Source: Flavobacterium hibisci | GTDB lineage: Bacteria > Bacteroidota > Bacteroidia > Flavobacteriales > Flavobacteriaceae | Reading direction: 5' to 3' | Length of the DNA: 64,000 nt | NCBI RefSeq assembly: GCF_020026925.1 | Contig: NZ_JAIQDW010000019.1 | Location: 29,273-93,272 of the forward strand | Shown: one piece after another, positions 17,263-25,516 of the stretch | Layout of the letters: each line of letters begins with the position of its first letter | Numbering within the stretch: position 1 is the stretch's first letter | Notes under the pieces: model-generated | The model's database searches: none | Seen by the model: only the letters and a program-made list of their open reading frames with translations | Told to the model about the DNA's origin: nothing | Made by a program: the position numbers and the translations under genes

Positions 17263-18348
17263 TTATTCAATAAAAATTTTCGTTTCAAGATAATTTTCGA
17301 AAGATTTTATTCCTTCGAAAAGAATTTGTTTTTTGCTCATTTCGGTTTTATCGAAAAAGTCGGTTTCAATTTTGACATGATCTTTTTTGATGGTTCTTTT
17401 CCAGGTTCCGATGACCTTTCCGTTTTCTACAATTGTCGGTTTAAAAATGCCGTTTTTGGTAAAAGCTCTCGGTTGATGTTCTAATAAAATCGAAGATTCG
17501 CGATTTTTATACGAAATTAAATATTCATCAAAAGCGGCAAGAAAATGTACGCTTTCGTGGAAATTATCTGGATTAGGATAGTCTTTTCTGAACCAATATT
17601 GCTGATTATCAATAGTAATATTGTTTAATTGCAACGAAATTGCATTAATTGCGGATTTGCAAATTGTTGTAGAAAAACCGCACCAATGTGAAAAATCTGC
17701 AACTGTTGCCGGACCCCGGCTTTCAAAATAACGCTGGGCAAGTTTAGCCAAAGCTTCTTCTTTGGTTAATTTGTTTTTTGGTTTAGGAACTCGTTCTTCT
17801 AGTAAAGCATACGTCATTTTTTTGCCTTTCATTTTGCCATTGCAGACTACGCCATCCAATTCCGCATACATCATGATCAGAACAGGACTTAATTTATAAT
17901 CGCCGGAAAAATTTTTAACATTAAGTTCCTGTATGATTTCTTCCCGGGTTAAATGATTGTTTCCGGCCAGTATTTTTTCTATTGCTGAGTTGATCTTGTC
18001 AAATTCTTTTTCGTCACAGCCATATTTTTTCGTTTCGGCAAGAATAATGCGTTTCACCTGTGGTCCGGAAACATCGAGCATCCAGTAAATATCTTCGGCA
18101 ACAACCAAATGCCAGGTTGGCCGTAAAATATGGGTACGGATTATTTTTCCGGAATTAATGGCTTCTTCAATCTCTTTTTCAGTAGCATCACAGCGGGAAC
18201 CAATCGCCCATTTTGCCATGGCATAATCCTGAGCCTGCATGGCACCTAGATGTCTGACAATTTCTTGCGGTGAAGAAGGACTTGTTTTGTCTAATTTTTG
18301 GGAAGCAAGTCTAAGATGTGAAATTTCCTCGTGCGTCATTTGAAACAT
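17263..18348 (-). CDS. AlkZ/YcaQ-like winged-helix DNA glycosylase
   Basis: This 361-residue protein belongs to the HTH_42 (DUF1006) family. Members AlkZ and YcaQ are DNA glycosylases that unhook interstrand crosslinks or remove bulky alkyl adducts. The catalytic motif Q-x-Q is present in LGAMQAQDYAMAKWAIGSR, and the conserved HILRPTWHLV segment follows. The C-terminal half is the DNA-binding barrel (ESSILLEHQPRAFTKNGIF). The QxQ form is that of the narrow-range AlkZ group. It may be unrelated to the nearby alkyl-repair gene ogt but fits with it in theme. Confidence 0.78.
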   Translation of the reverse strand: MFQMTHEEISHLRLASQKLDKTSPSSPQEIVRHLGAMQAQDYAMAKWAIGSRCDATEKEIEEAINSGKIIRTHILRPTWHLVVAEDIYWMLDVSGPQVKRIILAETKKYGCDEKEFDKINSAIEKILAGNNHLTREEIIQELNVKNFSGDYKLSPVLIMMYAELDGVVCNGKMKGKKMTYALLEERVPKPKNKLTKEEALAKLAQRYFESRGPATVADFSHWCGFSTTICKSAINAISLQLNNITIDNQQYWFRKDYPNPDNFHESVHFLAAFDEYLISYKNRESSILLEHQPRAFTKNGIFKPTIVENGKVIGTWKRTIKKDHVKIETDFFDKTEMSKKQILFEGIKSFENYLETKIFIE

Positions 18349-18356
18349 TTTTTTAA

Positions 18357-18384
18357 ACCATGTAAGTTATGTAAGTTCATTTAA
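18357..18384. repeat. Dispersed repeat (ACCATATAAG...TTCATTTAA type), copy 1
   Basis: The segment ACCATGTAAGTTATGTAAG followed by TTCATTTAA matches copies at 20031-20058 and 63831-63857 with few changes. It lies just upstream of the AlkZ-like gene and is followed by CTTAGTA-type short repeats to about 18435. Confidence 0.6.
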
Positions 18385-18445
18385 ATTTTACTTTTCAAAA
18401 CCTTAGTAGCTTAGTATCTCAGAACCTTAGTAACTCAAAAATAAA

Positions 18446-19159
18446 CTATATATGAAAAATTTCTTCCTCAATCAATAAATCTTCCCTTCGCAAACGAAGG
18501 AAAATCTGTGCTACGGCAATCGTATCTTTTTCGCAATAGGTTACAATTCGGTCAATGTCTTTTTCCACATAATACACATGTGCCACCTGACTTCCGTCGA
18601 TATCGCCTTTTGGAGAAGGAATGTCAAGAATTTTGGTCAGTAATTTTAAAGAAGTAAAGTGTTTGTAATCACCAAACTTCCATAATTCTAAAGTGTCCAG
18701 ATGTGGAATTTCCCATGGTTTTTTACCGAATAAATTCAGTTTGTCCGGAATTGCAATTTGGTTGATAATCATTCTGCGTGCGAGAAAAGGAATATCAAAT
18801 TCTTTGGCATTGTGTCCGCATAAAAGGTGCTGTGGCTGATTGAAGTGATTGTTCAGCAGATTATTAAAATCTTTCAGGATCTTTTTTTCTTCTCCAAAAA
18901 AAGAAGTTACCCTAAAATTCCGAATATCTCCCCGAATCGTAAAATATCCAACGGAAATGCAGATTATCTTTCCAAACTCAGCCCAGATTCCGGCACGATC
19001 GTAGAATTCTTCAGGAGTAAAATCATCTTTTCGCTGATATTGCGTTTTTAAATCCCAAAGTGACTGCATTTCCGGATCTAGCGAATTGAAGTTTTCTTCT
19101 TCAGGAACAGTTTCTATATCAAGAAATAAAATGTTGTTCAGGTTTATTTTTTCAATCAT
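18446..19159 (-). CDS. DEDDy 3'-5' exonuclease
   Basis: This 237-residue protein is a proofreading-type exonuclease of the DnaQ/PolB-like group. The three motifs are in order: FLDIETVP (Asp, Glu), GHNAKEFDIPFLARR, and TYCEKDTIAVAQIF, whose Tyr-x3-Asp places it in the DEDDy group. No polymerase domain is attached. It probably trims DNA or RNA ends in repair. It is encoded alone between an AlkZ-like glycosylase and the L7/L12-like small protein. Confidence 0.83.
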   Translation of the reverse strand: MIEKINLNNILFLDIETVPEEENFNSLDPEMQSLWDLKTQYQRKDDFTPEEFYDRAGIWAEFGKIICISVGYFTIRGDIRNFRVTSFFGEEKKILKDFNNLLNNHFNQPQHLLCGHNAKEFDIPFLARRMIINQIAIPDKLNLFGKKPWEIPHLDTLELWKFGDYKHFTSLKLLTKILDIPSPKGDIDGSQVAHVYYVEKDIDRIVTYCEKDTIAVAQIFLRLRREDLLIEEEIFHI

Positions 19160-19245
19160 TTTTGGAGACTTCTTAGATATTTAGATTGTTAGACTTTGTT
19201 AGATTCTTTTTGCAAATATGCGTAAAATTCTTACTATTATTAAAT

Positions 19246-19470
19246 TTATTTTATGAATTTACAATTAACACCTAGCTTGTCTGCTTCTTCTAAGAAATAT
19301 TTAGCTGAATTTTCATCAGCAATTTCCAGAATTATTTGAATGTCATCTAAAAGATTGTCTAAATTAGTTTTAGCTTCTTTCAAACCTATTCCTAGTATTT
19401 CATTTTGCAATTTTACAAATGAAATTCCTTTTATACCTTCTCTCCAGCTTTCTAAAACTATTTTTGCCAT
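19246..19470 (-). CDS. Small protein resembling ribosomal protein L7/L12 C-terminal domain
   Basis: This 74-residue protein starts MAKIVLESW. The middle (KLQNEILGIGLKEAKTNLD) closely mirrors the L7/L12 C-terminal motif (I-x-GLGLKEAK), and the C-terminal EEADKLGVNCKF mirrors its last helix and strand. It lacks the L7/L12 dimerisation domain and is much too short to be the ribosomal stalk protein. The frame is open 56 codons further upstream, but that part overlaps ogt and reads as its shadow, so I start at the ATG at 19470. It lies 22 bases downstream of ogt and may be co-transcribed. Function unknown. Confidence 0.65.
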   Translation of the reverse strand: MAKIVLESWREGIKGISFVKLQNEILGIGLKEAKTNLDNLLDDIQIILEIADENSAKYFLEEADKLGVNCKFIK

Positions 19471-19492
19471 AATGAATGAGTTATAATTGTAA

Positions 19493-19969
19493 CTAAAACA
19501 AACTTTGCTGTGCAGAAGGATTTTCATGTTCCAGAAGCCATTTTTTGCGCCAAATTTCACCGGCATAGCCCGTAAGCGAACCGTTCGTGCCAATAACCCG
19601 ATGGCAGGGAACCACAATCCAAAGCGGATTTTTACCATTTGCAGAGGCCACAGCCCGAATCGCTTTTACATCGCCAAGCTTTTTAGTCTGATCCATATAG
19701 CTGACTGTTTTTCCATAGGGAATCTCGAGTAAGGCGTTCCAGACTTTATGTTGAAATTCGGTTCCTTTTGGGTTTAGTTTTAAGTCAAAATCGGTTCTTT
19801 TGCCTTCGAAATATTCGTTTAACTGCGAAACAACTTCCTGTAAAACTCCGGGAATAGTTTCTGAGACTTGATTTGTTCCAACATCAGAAACAGAAATTAC
19901 CGAAATACCGTTACCATCTCCAATGATTTTGGTGATTCCCAGCGGTGAATTGATATAAACTGTTTCCAT
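19493..19969 (-). CDS. ogt: Methylated-DNA--protein-cysteine methyltransferase
   Basis: This 158-residue suicide repair enzyme transfers an alkyl group from O6-alkylguanine to its own cysteine. The active site is in VVPCHRVIGTNGSLTGYAGE; the helix-turn-helix with the arginine finger is in VASANGKNP plus the preceding KAIRAVA. The start METVYINSPLG at 19969 is preferred; the frame is open 14 codons further but those residues are not family-like. It is cytoplasmic and acts on DNA. The L7/L12-like small gene follows. Confidence 0.9.
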   Translation of the reverse strand: METVYINSPLGITKIIGDGNGISVISVSDVGTNQVSETIPGVLQEVVSQLNEYFEGKRTDFDLKLNPKGTEFQHKVWNALLEIPYGKTVSYMDQTKKLGDVKAIRAVASANGKNPLWIVVPCHRVIGTNGSLTGYAGEIWRKKWLLEHENPSAQQSLF

Positions 19970-20030
19970 AATTTTGGTTTTTAACCGCAAAGACACAAAG
20001 GGTTTACGCAAAGTTCGCTAAAATTTTTGA

Positions 20031-20058
20031 ACCATATAAGTGATGTAAGTTCATTTAA
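20031..20058. repeat. Dispersed repeat (ACCATATAAG...TTCATTTAA type), copy 2
   Basis: ACCATATAAGTGATGTAAG followed by TTCATTTAA is preceded (19981-20030) by AACCGCAAAGACACAAAGGG and a GCAAAGTTCGC motif. The same two-part arrangement occurs near the right edge of the window (63773-63857). Confidence 0.65.
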
Positions 20059-20088
20059 TTTTTTCCTGTTAGCTAACCCAATTGTCAT

Positions 20089-20140
20089 CTGAGCGGAGTC
20101 TAAAGCTTATGAAAACAAAAAGGGCTTCGACTCCGCTCAG
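20089..20140. repeat. Inverted repeat, CTGAGCGGAGTC hairpin
   Basis: CTGAGCGGAGTC (20089-20100) is perfectly matched by GACTCCGCTCAG (20129-20140) with a 28-base loop. It is 17 bases beyond the stop of the SDR gene on the minus strand, so it may serve as its terminator, but there is no strong T run. Similar hairpins are dispersed through flavobacterial genomes. Confidence 0.6.
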
Positions 20141-20157
20141 CCTGAAATAATATGCTT

Positions 20158-20973
20158 TTAATAATTTTCTAATTGAAATTTATAGTTTAGATTATTTTCA
20201 ATTTTTGCACTTGAAATAACCTTTTTTACATTTGACTTTTCAGGCCTGAACTTCGGCAAAGTCAGGTTTTGTTCTTTTGCTTTTTGTGTATAATAATCCT
20301 TTCTGGTTGGGTGAAATGGCGCAACGGCATTAAAAACATCATTCCATTTTGACTGGTTTATAATTTCTTCGATGATGCTGATGCAGTCCTTTTGATGAAT
20401 CAGGTTTATGGGAGCATCTGCATTTGCTAAGTTTTCTTTTCCTGACAAAGAAGTAACTGGATGACGGTCCTCACCAATTAATCCGCCGAAACGCAGAATA
20501 GTCGTTTCGAAATTTTGATTTTCTTGAAGAAGCTTTTCAGCTAAAACCAATTGTTTTCCGCTTTCAGTATCTGGATTCGGTTTAGTTTCTTCAGTTACAG
20601 AATCATTATTATCACCATAAACGGATGTTGAACTCACAAAAAGCACTTTCTTAACCGTCGATTTTTCTATAAAAGGAATCAGGTTTTTGATCTTTTCGAC
20701 AAAAACTTTCTTTTCAGAATCCGGATTGACAGCTCTCAGTTTTGGTGGAATATCAATAATAAGGACTTCGCTTTCCGCTAAAAAATCATTGATGTTTTCA
20801 GAGACACTTTCGCTTTCAAGCGTAACCAAAAACGGATTTATCCTGGCTTCTTTTAAAATCGAAATTTTATTCTCTGAAGTTGTGGATCCATTTACTGAAT
20901 TTCCTTTTTCAATTAATCTTTTTGCTAAAGGAAGTCCGAGCCAGCCACAGCCTAATATGCTTACTTTTGTCAT
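20158..20973 (-). CDS. NAD-dependent epimerase/dehydratase-like (YeeZ-type) protein
   Basis: This 271-residue protein has an N-terminal Rossmann motif (VSILGCGWLGLPLAKRL) and the extended-SDR features VLFVSSTSVYGDNN and ILRFGGLIG. The Tyr-x3-Lys of active SDR enzymes is not evident at the expected place, so catalysis is uncertain. The arrangement resembles the YeeZ group. It stands alone between repeat-bearing spacers. Substrate unknown. Confidence 0.72.
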   Translation of the reverse strand: MTKVSILGCGWLGLPLAKRLIEKGNSVNGSTTSENKISILKEARINPFLVTLESESVSENINDFLAESEVLIIDIPPKLRAVNPDSEKKVFVEKIKNLIPFIEKSTVKKVLFVSSTSVYGDNNDSVTEETKPNPDTESGKQLVLAEKLLQENQNFETTILRFGGLIGEDRHPVTSLSGKENLANADAPINLIHQKDCISIIEEIINQSKWNDVFNAVAPFHPTRKDYYTQKAKEQNLTLPKFRPEKSNVKKVISSAKIENNLNYKFQLENY

Positions 20974-21014
20974 TTTTTTGAGATTTAATTAATAATCTCG
21001 CAAAGTCGCAAAGT

Positions 21015-21116
21015 TTGTCATTTCGAGGAACGAGAAATCGCAGTAGAAATTCGGCAAAGATTGGCGCTTTACTTTGCGGAATCCCATGTGCGATTTCTCG
21101 TTCCTCGAAATGACAA
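21015..21116. repeat. 28-bp perfect inverted repeat with 46-base loop
   Basis: The arms at 21015-21042 and 21089-21116 are perfectly complementary over 28 bases (core TCGAGGAACGAGAAATC). GCAAAGT-type motifs flank it on both sides (20998-21014 and 21130-21150). It is a good candidate for a small palindromic mobile repeat (MITE-like), and could also end transcription of the gene at 21165-21614. Confidence 0.7.
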
Positions 21117-21164
21117 GATTGTGAAAAAACTTTGCGTCTTCGTGTCTTTGCGAAATTAAATTTT

Positions 21165-21614
21165 TCACAAAGTTAAAGTAAATCTCACTTTGTCTTTTCC
21201 TTTTGCACCCATTCGATTGTAAAATTTAATGGCTCTCGTGTTGAATTGCGGTGTTTGCCACTGAATATTGACACATTTATTTTTGATTGCGATTTCTTTT
21301 AATTTTTCGATTAAAATTTCGCCAATTCCGAAACTTCGGACTTCTTCTTCGAGAAATAAGCAATCCATGTACAGGAATGTCGAAGCATCCCAGGTTGAAA
21401 AATCAAAAGTATAGGATACATAACCAACGATTGTTTGTTTTGCAGCAACAACTAAACAAAACAATTTAGGATTTTCATTAAACAGTTCTTTTTTTAAGCC
21501 TTCCTCTTTTCCTTCCGGATCATAATCAGCCTGCTCAAATTCGGCATGTTTTTGACATAAAATGATGAGTTTGGGTAAATCAGCTATTTCACATTTCCTT
21601 ATTGAATATTCCAT
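21165..21614 (-). CDS. GNAT-family N-acetyltransferase
   Basis: This 149-residue protein is a single GNAT domain. The acetyl-CoA-binding part is LFLEEEVRSFGIGEILIEKLKEIA, where R-x-x-G-I-G is a variant of the Q/R-x-x-G-x-G/A signature, and NTRAIKFYNRMGAK is the usual C-terminal motif. Substrate unknown. Its start overlaps the end of a LysR regulator gene by 16 bases, so they are translationally coupled. Confidence 0.83.
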   Translation of the reverse strand: MEYSIRKCEIADLPKLIILCQKHAEFEQADYDPEGKEEGLKKELFNENPKLFCLVVAAKQTIVGYVSYTFDFSTWDASTFLYMDCLFLEEEVRSFGIGEILIEKLKEIAIKNKCVNIQWQTPQFNTRAIKFYNRMGAKGKDKVRFTLTL

Positions 21615-22501
21615 TGCAGATTGATTTCGGTTTGCAGAAAATTGATAAAATGATTGAAATAGTCCGGATAATGTTCATTTGCTCTTGTGGCGATAAAGTG
21701 TTTTCTCTTTAATCCGTTTTTTCCAACTTTAATGGCTTTGATCGGACTGGATTTCAAGTGAGGCTGAACGGCCCATTTTGCCATTGACATCACACCCATA
21801 TCGGCTTTTACCATTTCCAGGGAAGCTTCGGTTAAAGGCATTGGCGTTATTTTCTTGGGAGTCACTTTGGCTGGAGCCAAAAGAAACTGATGAATGGTAA
21901 CGGTTTCCATCGGCAGCGAATGAATAATCAGATGTTCATTAATAAAATCTTCTGCAACAACGTACTTTTTATCTGCCCAGGCATGATTTTCAGAAACGAC
22001 CATCATCACTTCATCCTGAAAAAGTTCGGTGTATTTTATATTGCTGTCTTTAATCGGATCACTTATAATGGCGATATCAATGGTGTTGTCTAAAAGTTTC
22101 TGCAACGGAATATGAGTTGCTTCAATTACTATTTTCAGCTCCACATTCGGATATAAAAGATGAAACTGCTTCAAAACCGATGGGAGCCAGTGATAACTTG
22201 AAAAACATTCGGTACTGATTCTGATTTCGCCATGTTCACCATACACCATCTGTTTAATTTGGTTTTCGGTTTCTGTGAGTTTGTTCAGGATTTCGTTGGC
22301 GAGATCGTAGATTTTTTCGCCTGCTTTGGTCAAAACCAGTTTTTTATTGGTTCGTAAAAAAATCGCCGTTCCTAATTGATATTCTGCTTCCTTGAGTTGA
22401 TGACTTAGTGCAGATTGTGTCAGATGAAGTTTGTCGATAGCTTTGGTAATGCTTCCTTCTTCGACAATTGCTTTTATCAGTTTTAAGTGGCGTATTTCCA
22501 T
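21599..22501 (-). CDS. LysR-family transcriptional regulator
   Basis: This 300-residue protein has an N-terminal winged helix-turn-helix (SITKAIDKLHLTQSALSHQL) and a periplasmic-binding-protein-like effector domain (about residues 90-295). It is divergent from the rhodanese gene at 22649 and overlaps the GNAT gene downstream. LysR regulators usually control a divergent neighbour, so the rhodanese is the first candidate target. The sequence has some likeness to MetR, but the effector is unknown. Confidence 0.87.
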   Translation of the reverse strand: MEIRHLKLIKAIVEEGSITKAIDKLHLTQSALSHQLKEAEYQLGTAIFLRTNKKLVLTKAGEKIYDLANEILNKLTETENQIKQMVYGEHGEIRISTECFSSYHWLPSVLKQFHLLYPNVELKIVIEATHIPLQKLLDNTIDIAIISDPIKDSNIKYTELFQDEVMMVVSENHAWADKKYVVAEDFINEHLIIHSLPMETVTIHQFLLAPAKVTPKKITPMPLTEASLEMVKADMGVMSMAKWAVQPHLKSSPIKAIKVGKNGLKRKHFIATRANEHYPDYFNHFINFLQTEINLQWNIQ

Positions 22502-22610
22502 TTTTAATCATTTGATACACAAAGAAACAAAATTTTAGATTGGCTTTTGTATGAAAAAAAGTAATGAGATTGATGAATTCTTTTCGTTTTTATGAGAATG
22601 TAAACCATTC

Positions 22611-22618
22611 TAATTTTG
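22611..22618 (+). promoter_or_regulatory. Candidate -7 box for the rhodanese gene
   Basis: TAATTTTG fits TAnnTTTG and lies 30 bases before the rhodanese ATG, in the divergent gap with the LysR gene. A nearby GAATG...CATTC inverted pair (22596-22610) could be a regulator site. No clear -33 TTTG. Confidence 0.45.
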
Positions 22619-22648
22619 AAAGAATAAAAAACTTTAAAATACTAAAAT

Positions 22649-23044
22649 ATGGAAGCACAAATTAAGCATTACGAAAATAAGCTGGCCTTTGAAATGGATT
22701 CGTCAGATTTATTTGAAGCCCTGAACAATGGAGAAAAAATAATTGCAATCGATGCCCGAAGAACTTTAGGATACGATAAAGAACATATTCCGAACGCAAT
22801 TAATATTCCTCATCGGGATATGAATTTAGAAACCACACAGCATTTGGATAAAGATGTATTATACGTGACCTATTGCGACGGAATTGGCTGCAATGCTTCC
22901 ACAAAAGGAGCTTTAAAAATGGTCAGACTTGGATTTAAAGTGAAAGAATTAATTGGAGGGCTGGAGTGGTGGAAGCTCGATGGATACGCAACTGAAGGCT
23001 CAGAAGGAGTGAAAGGCGGACTGAAGATTGAATGTGCCTGTTAA
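22649..23044 (+). CDS. Rhodanese-like domain protein
   Basis: This 131-residue protein is a single rhodanese domain. The active-site loop is TYCDGIGCNASTKG, in which Cys follows Tyr as in sulfurtransferases, with IIAIDARRTLGYDKEHIPNAINIPH upstream as the usual first half. It has an additional Cys pair at the C-terminus (ECAC). It likely moves sulfane sulfur in the cytoplasm. It is divergent from a LysR gene, which may regulate it, and ends at a bidirectional terminator. Confidence 0.84.
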   Translation: MEAQIKHYENKLAFEMDSSDLFEALNNGEKIIAIDARRTLGYDKEHIPNAINIPHRDMNLETTQHLDKDVLYVTYCDGIGCNASTKGALKMVRLGFKVKELIGGLEWWKLDGYATEGSEGVKGGLKIECAC

Positions 23045-23050
23045 ATATAA

Positions 23051-23080
23051 AAAGGCAGACTGTTTGATAAGTCTGCCTTT
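23051..23080. terminator. Bidirectional terminator
   Basis: AAAGGCAGACT (23051-23061) pairs with AGTCTGCCTTT (23070-23080). It lies between the convergent rhodanese and M28 peptidase genes and can end both. Confidence 0.8.
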
Positions 23081-23095
23081 CCTTTTTAGAAATCA

Positions 23096-25507
23096 CTATT
23101 GATTGATGACTTCTTTCTTAATTTTCATTACTGGTGGCAGACTATCTATTTTAACGGTTGCACTGTCTGTTACAGGAGCAGTTTCTATAGGTTTTACCGG
23201 TGGTGTATATCGTTTTATTTTCTGCTGAACCAAAACCGCATCATTCAGAACAAAAGGTGTTGGCATCATCCAGTTGCTTCTTGGTTTGATATTAAATAAC
23301 GGATTGGTCATTAAATCGAAAGAGCTTTCAATCAGATCCATATCAAAAACAGATGATTTATTGATGATGAATTCCATAACAAGTGGTTCATTTCCTACGA
23401 CATAGTAGCATAAAATTTTGCTGTCCTTTCTTTCCAAAAGGTTTCCTTTTTCTCCGGAAGCCGAAACGCCATTAGCTTTAAAATTATAAAAAGACATTTT
23501 TGGATTGGCATAAATATCGTAACGGTTGACTTTACGGTTTGGTGTAATTTTTATTTTAAGATATCTTTTGCTTCCTATTACACTGTCTCTTACAAAGGAA
23601 ATAGTTGGCTTTGGAACTTCTATTTTAGGGGCAACAGCACTGTAAGTAAAAGGAGTATTGTATTTGCTGGCTATTGGAAGACCGTTCAAACCAACTGCTT
23701 TCTGATTCATATTCCCAAGATATGATTTGGTCCAGTCGTCGAGGTTAGTATCATAAGTAGTCCATACAGCAGAATTTTTGTCGGCATTATAAACGTATAA
23801 TAAACTGTTTGATTTTGCTTTTCCGGGTTTATAATCTGAATTTACACCGGCATATACAAAAAAGCCGATCGACAGGATGAAGAAAAGCATCGTCCATATT
23901 CCCTTTCTTACAAAAGATCCAAATACAGGAAGCAGCAATCCGAAAAGTAAAACAGTTAGTACGGCACTTCCGTAAAGGATTTTTAAACCTAAACCAATTG
24001 GAAACATTACAATAAACGGTGTCACAATTCCCAGAGCCGGAATACTGAATAATAAATTCAGCCCAACGCTGTAATGATGCGTGAAGACAAAAATTCCAAA
24101 TAAAAGAACTCCAAAATACACCGGGATAATCAGGAAGCCAGCTCCCGTTAATTGATTGGCTAAAACAATATTGATGATAATCCATAACAATAACGGCGCT
24201 ACGAAATGGTTCATCGTAATTTTTTCTTCAGAGAAATGATGGTAAAAAGCAAAACAAATCGCGATGCTAAGTGTTACAAATGCCCCAATGTACGCGTGAC
24301 CATTGTAAGTAAAGCCATTTAGTAAATCAGAATATTGCGGATAAATCTGCAGAATGATTTTCCATCCCAAAAAGGTTACCAGACCGGCAATGATGATGGA
24401 GCCTAACAAAGGAACAAATCCTTTAAAAATTTCCCTGAAAGAAATGAGATGTTTTACTTTTCCAACGAAAATAAAGAAAACAAGGAGTCCTAAAGCAATA
24501 ACGCTCATTGGGAAAACCCATGAAAAAGGATAATTTATAAAGAATCCGAACGGAACATTAAAATAGACATTGTCTTCTGTGGAGTGAGTAGAGTTTAAAT
24601 CAATATTAGAAAAGTATTTTAAAAGCGGCATCAAATAAGATCCCTGATGTGTTAATGTGGTTTTGTTTAAATGCTGAATATCGTCTTGCTGCGTGTGGTA
24701 ATTGTAATGACCATCGATGAAAGCAAAATTGAAACCCTGAATGTTTCCCTGTTCCCTAAAAACGGTTAAATCGGTGTCATTTGGGAGCATTTTATAAATG
24801 CTGTACATCAGCGAGTTTGAAACCGGATACTTTGTTTTGGCATTCGAAAATTCTTTTACAAGAGCCTGGTTTCCTTTATTCGTTTCCATCAGCATATAGC
24901 TTGGGCCAGAAGAACCTCTTGCTTCAAAATTTAAGACAAGTCCAACATCTTTTGCCCAGGGGTGTTTATTGACAAATAGGGCGGCGCCATTTAAACCTAA
25001 TTCTTCAGCATCAGAAAAAAGGATAATGATGTCGTTTTTATGTTTTTCGTTAGCGTATAAAAAAGCTCGAACACCTTCAAGTATTGTGGCTACTCCCGAG
25101 GCATCATCACTTGCTCCTTTAGAAAAAGAGTGCGGTGCGCTGTCATAATGCGAAAGCAACAATAAAGCTTTTGAACTATCAGTTCCTTTTATACGCGCCA
25201 GAATATTTTTGGATTTTACCAAAAGACCTTTGTCATTCAGGGTAAAACCTTCCTGAACCGAGGTTTCGAGACCAATTCTGTTTAGTTCGAGTCTAAGGTA
25301 ATTGGCAACTAATTCATGATTGGTTGAGCCAACAAAATGGGGCTTTTGAGCTATAATCTGAACCTGATTTAGTGCTCGTTCAGTTGAGAATTCAGCAAGA
25401 GCTTCTTCATCTTTAGAAATATACTGAGGCATCATTGAGGCATAGATGATAGCCAGAATTCCTAAGACTCCTAAGAAAGCCAGAATTGAAGTAGGATTTT
25501 TTTTCAT
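23096..25507 (-). CDS. M28-family membrane-bound metallopeptidase
   Basis: This 803-residue protein begins with a membrane anchor (residues 7-25). The M28 zinc peptidase domain follows with LLSHYDSAPHS (His120, Asp122), SDDASGVAT (Asp134/135) and SDAEELGLNGA (Glu168/169). After it come about eight hydrophobic segments (residues 320-575) and a C-terminal soluble domain rich in beta strands, ending in a Pro/Lys-rich tail. This two-part layout is typical of Bacteroidota M28 transmembrane peptidases. It starts 9 bases after the zinc-ribbon gene. Substrate unknown. Confidence 0.86.
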   Translation of the reverse strand: MKKNPTSILAFLGVLGILAIIYASMMPQYISKDEEALAEFSTERALNQVQIIAQKPHFVGSTNHELVANYLRLELNRIGLETSVQEGFTLNDKGLLVKSKNILARIKGTDSSKALLLLSHYDSAPHSFSKGASDDASGVATILEGVRAFLYANEKHKNDIIILFSDAEELGLNGAALFVNKHPWAKDVGLVLNFEARGSSGPSYMLMETNKGNQALVKEFSNAKTKYPVSNSLMYSIYKMLPNDTDLTVFREQGNIQGFNFAFIDGHYNYHTQQDDIQHLNKTTLTHQGSYLMPLLKYFSNIDLNSTHSTEDNVYFNVPFGFFINYPFSWVFPMSVIALGLLVFFIFVGKVKHLISFREIFKGFVPLLGSIIIAGLVTFLGWKIILQIYPQYSDLLNGFTYNGHAYIGAFVTLSIAICFAFYHHFSEEKITMNHFVAPLLLWIIINIVLANQLTGAGFLIIPVYFGVLLFGIFVFTHHYSVGLNLLFSIPALGIVTPFIVMFPIGLGLKILYGSAVLTVLLFGLLLPVFGSFVRKGIWTMLFFILSIGFFVYAGVNSDYKPGKAKSNSLLYVYNADKNSAVWTTYDTNLDDWTKSYLGNMNQKAVGLNGLPIASKYNTPFTYSAVAPKIEVPKPTISFVRDSVIGSKRYLKIKITPNRKVNRYDIYANPKMSFYNFKANGVSASGEKGNLLERKDSKILCYYVVGNEPLVMEFIINKSSVFDMDLIESSFDLMTNPLFNIKPRSNWMMPTPFVLNDAVLVQQKIKRYTPPVKPIETAPVTDSATVKIDSLPPVMKIKKEVINQ

Positions 25508-25516
25508 ATTGTGGTA

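Noticed and set aside
19471..19638. Upstream extension of the L7/L12-like small protein
   Set aside because: The added residues lie in an alternative frame of ogt and have no conserved pattern; the ATG at 19470 gives a compact domain.
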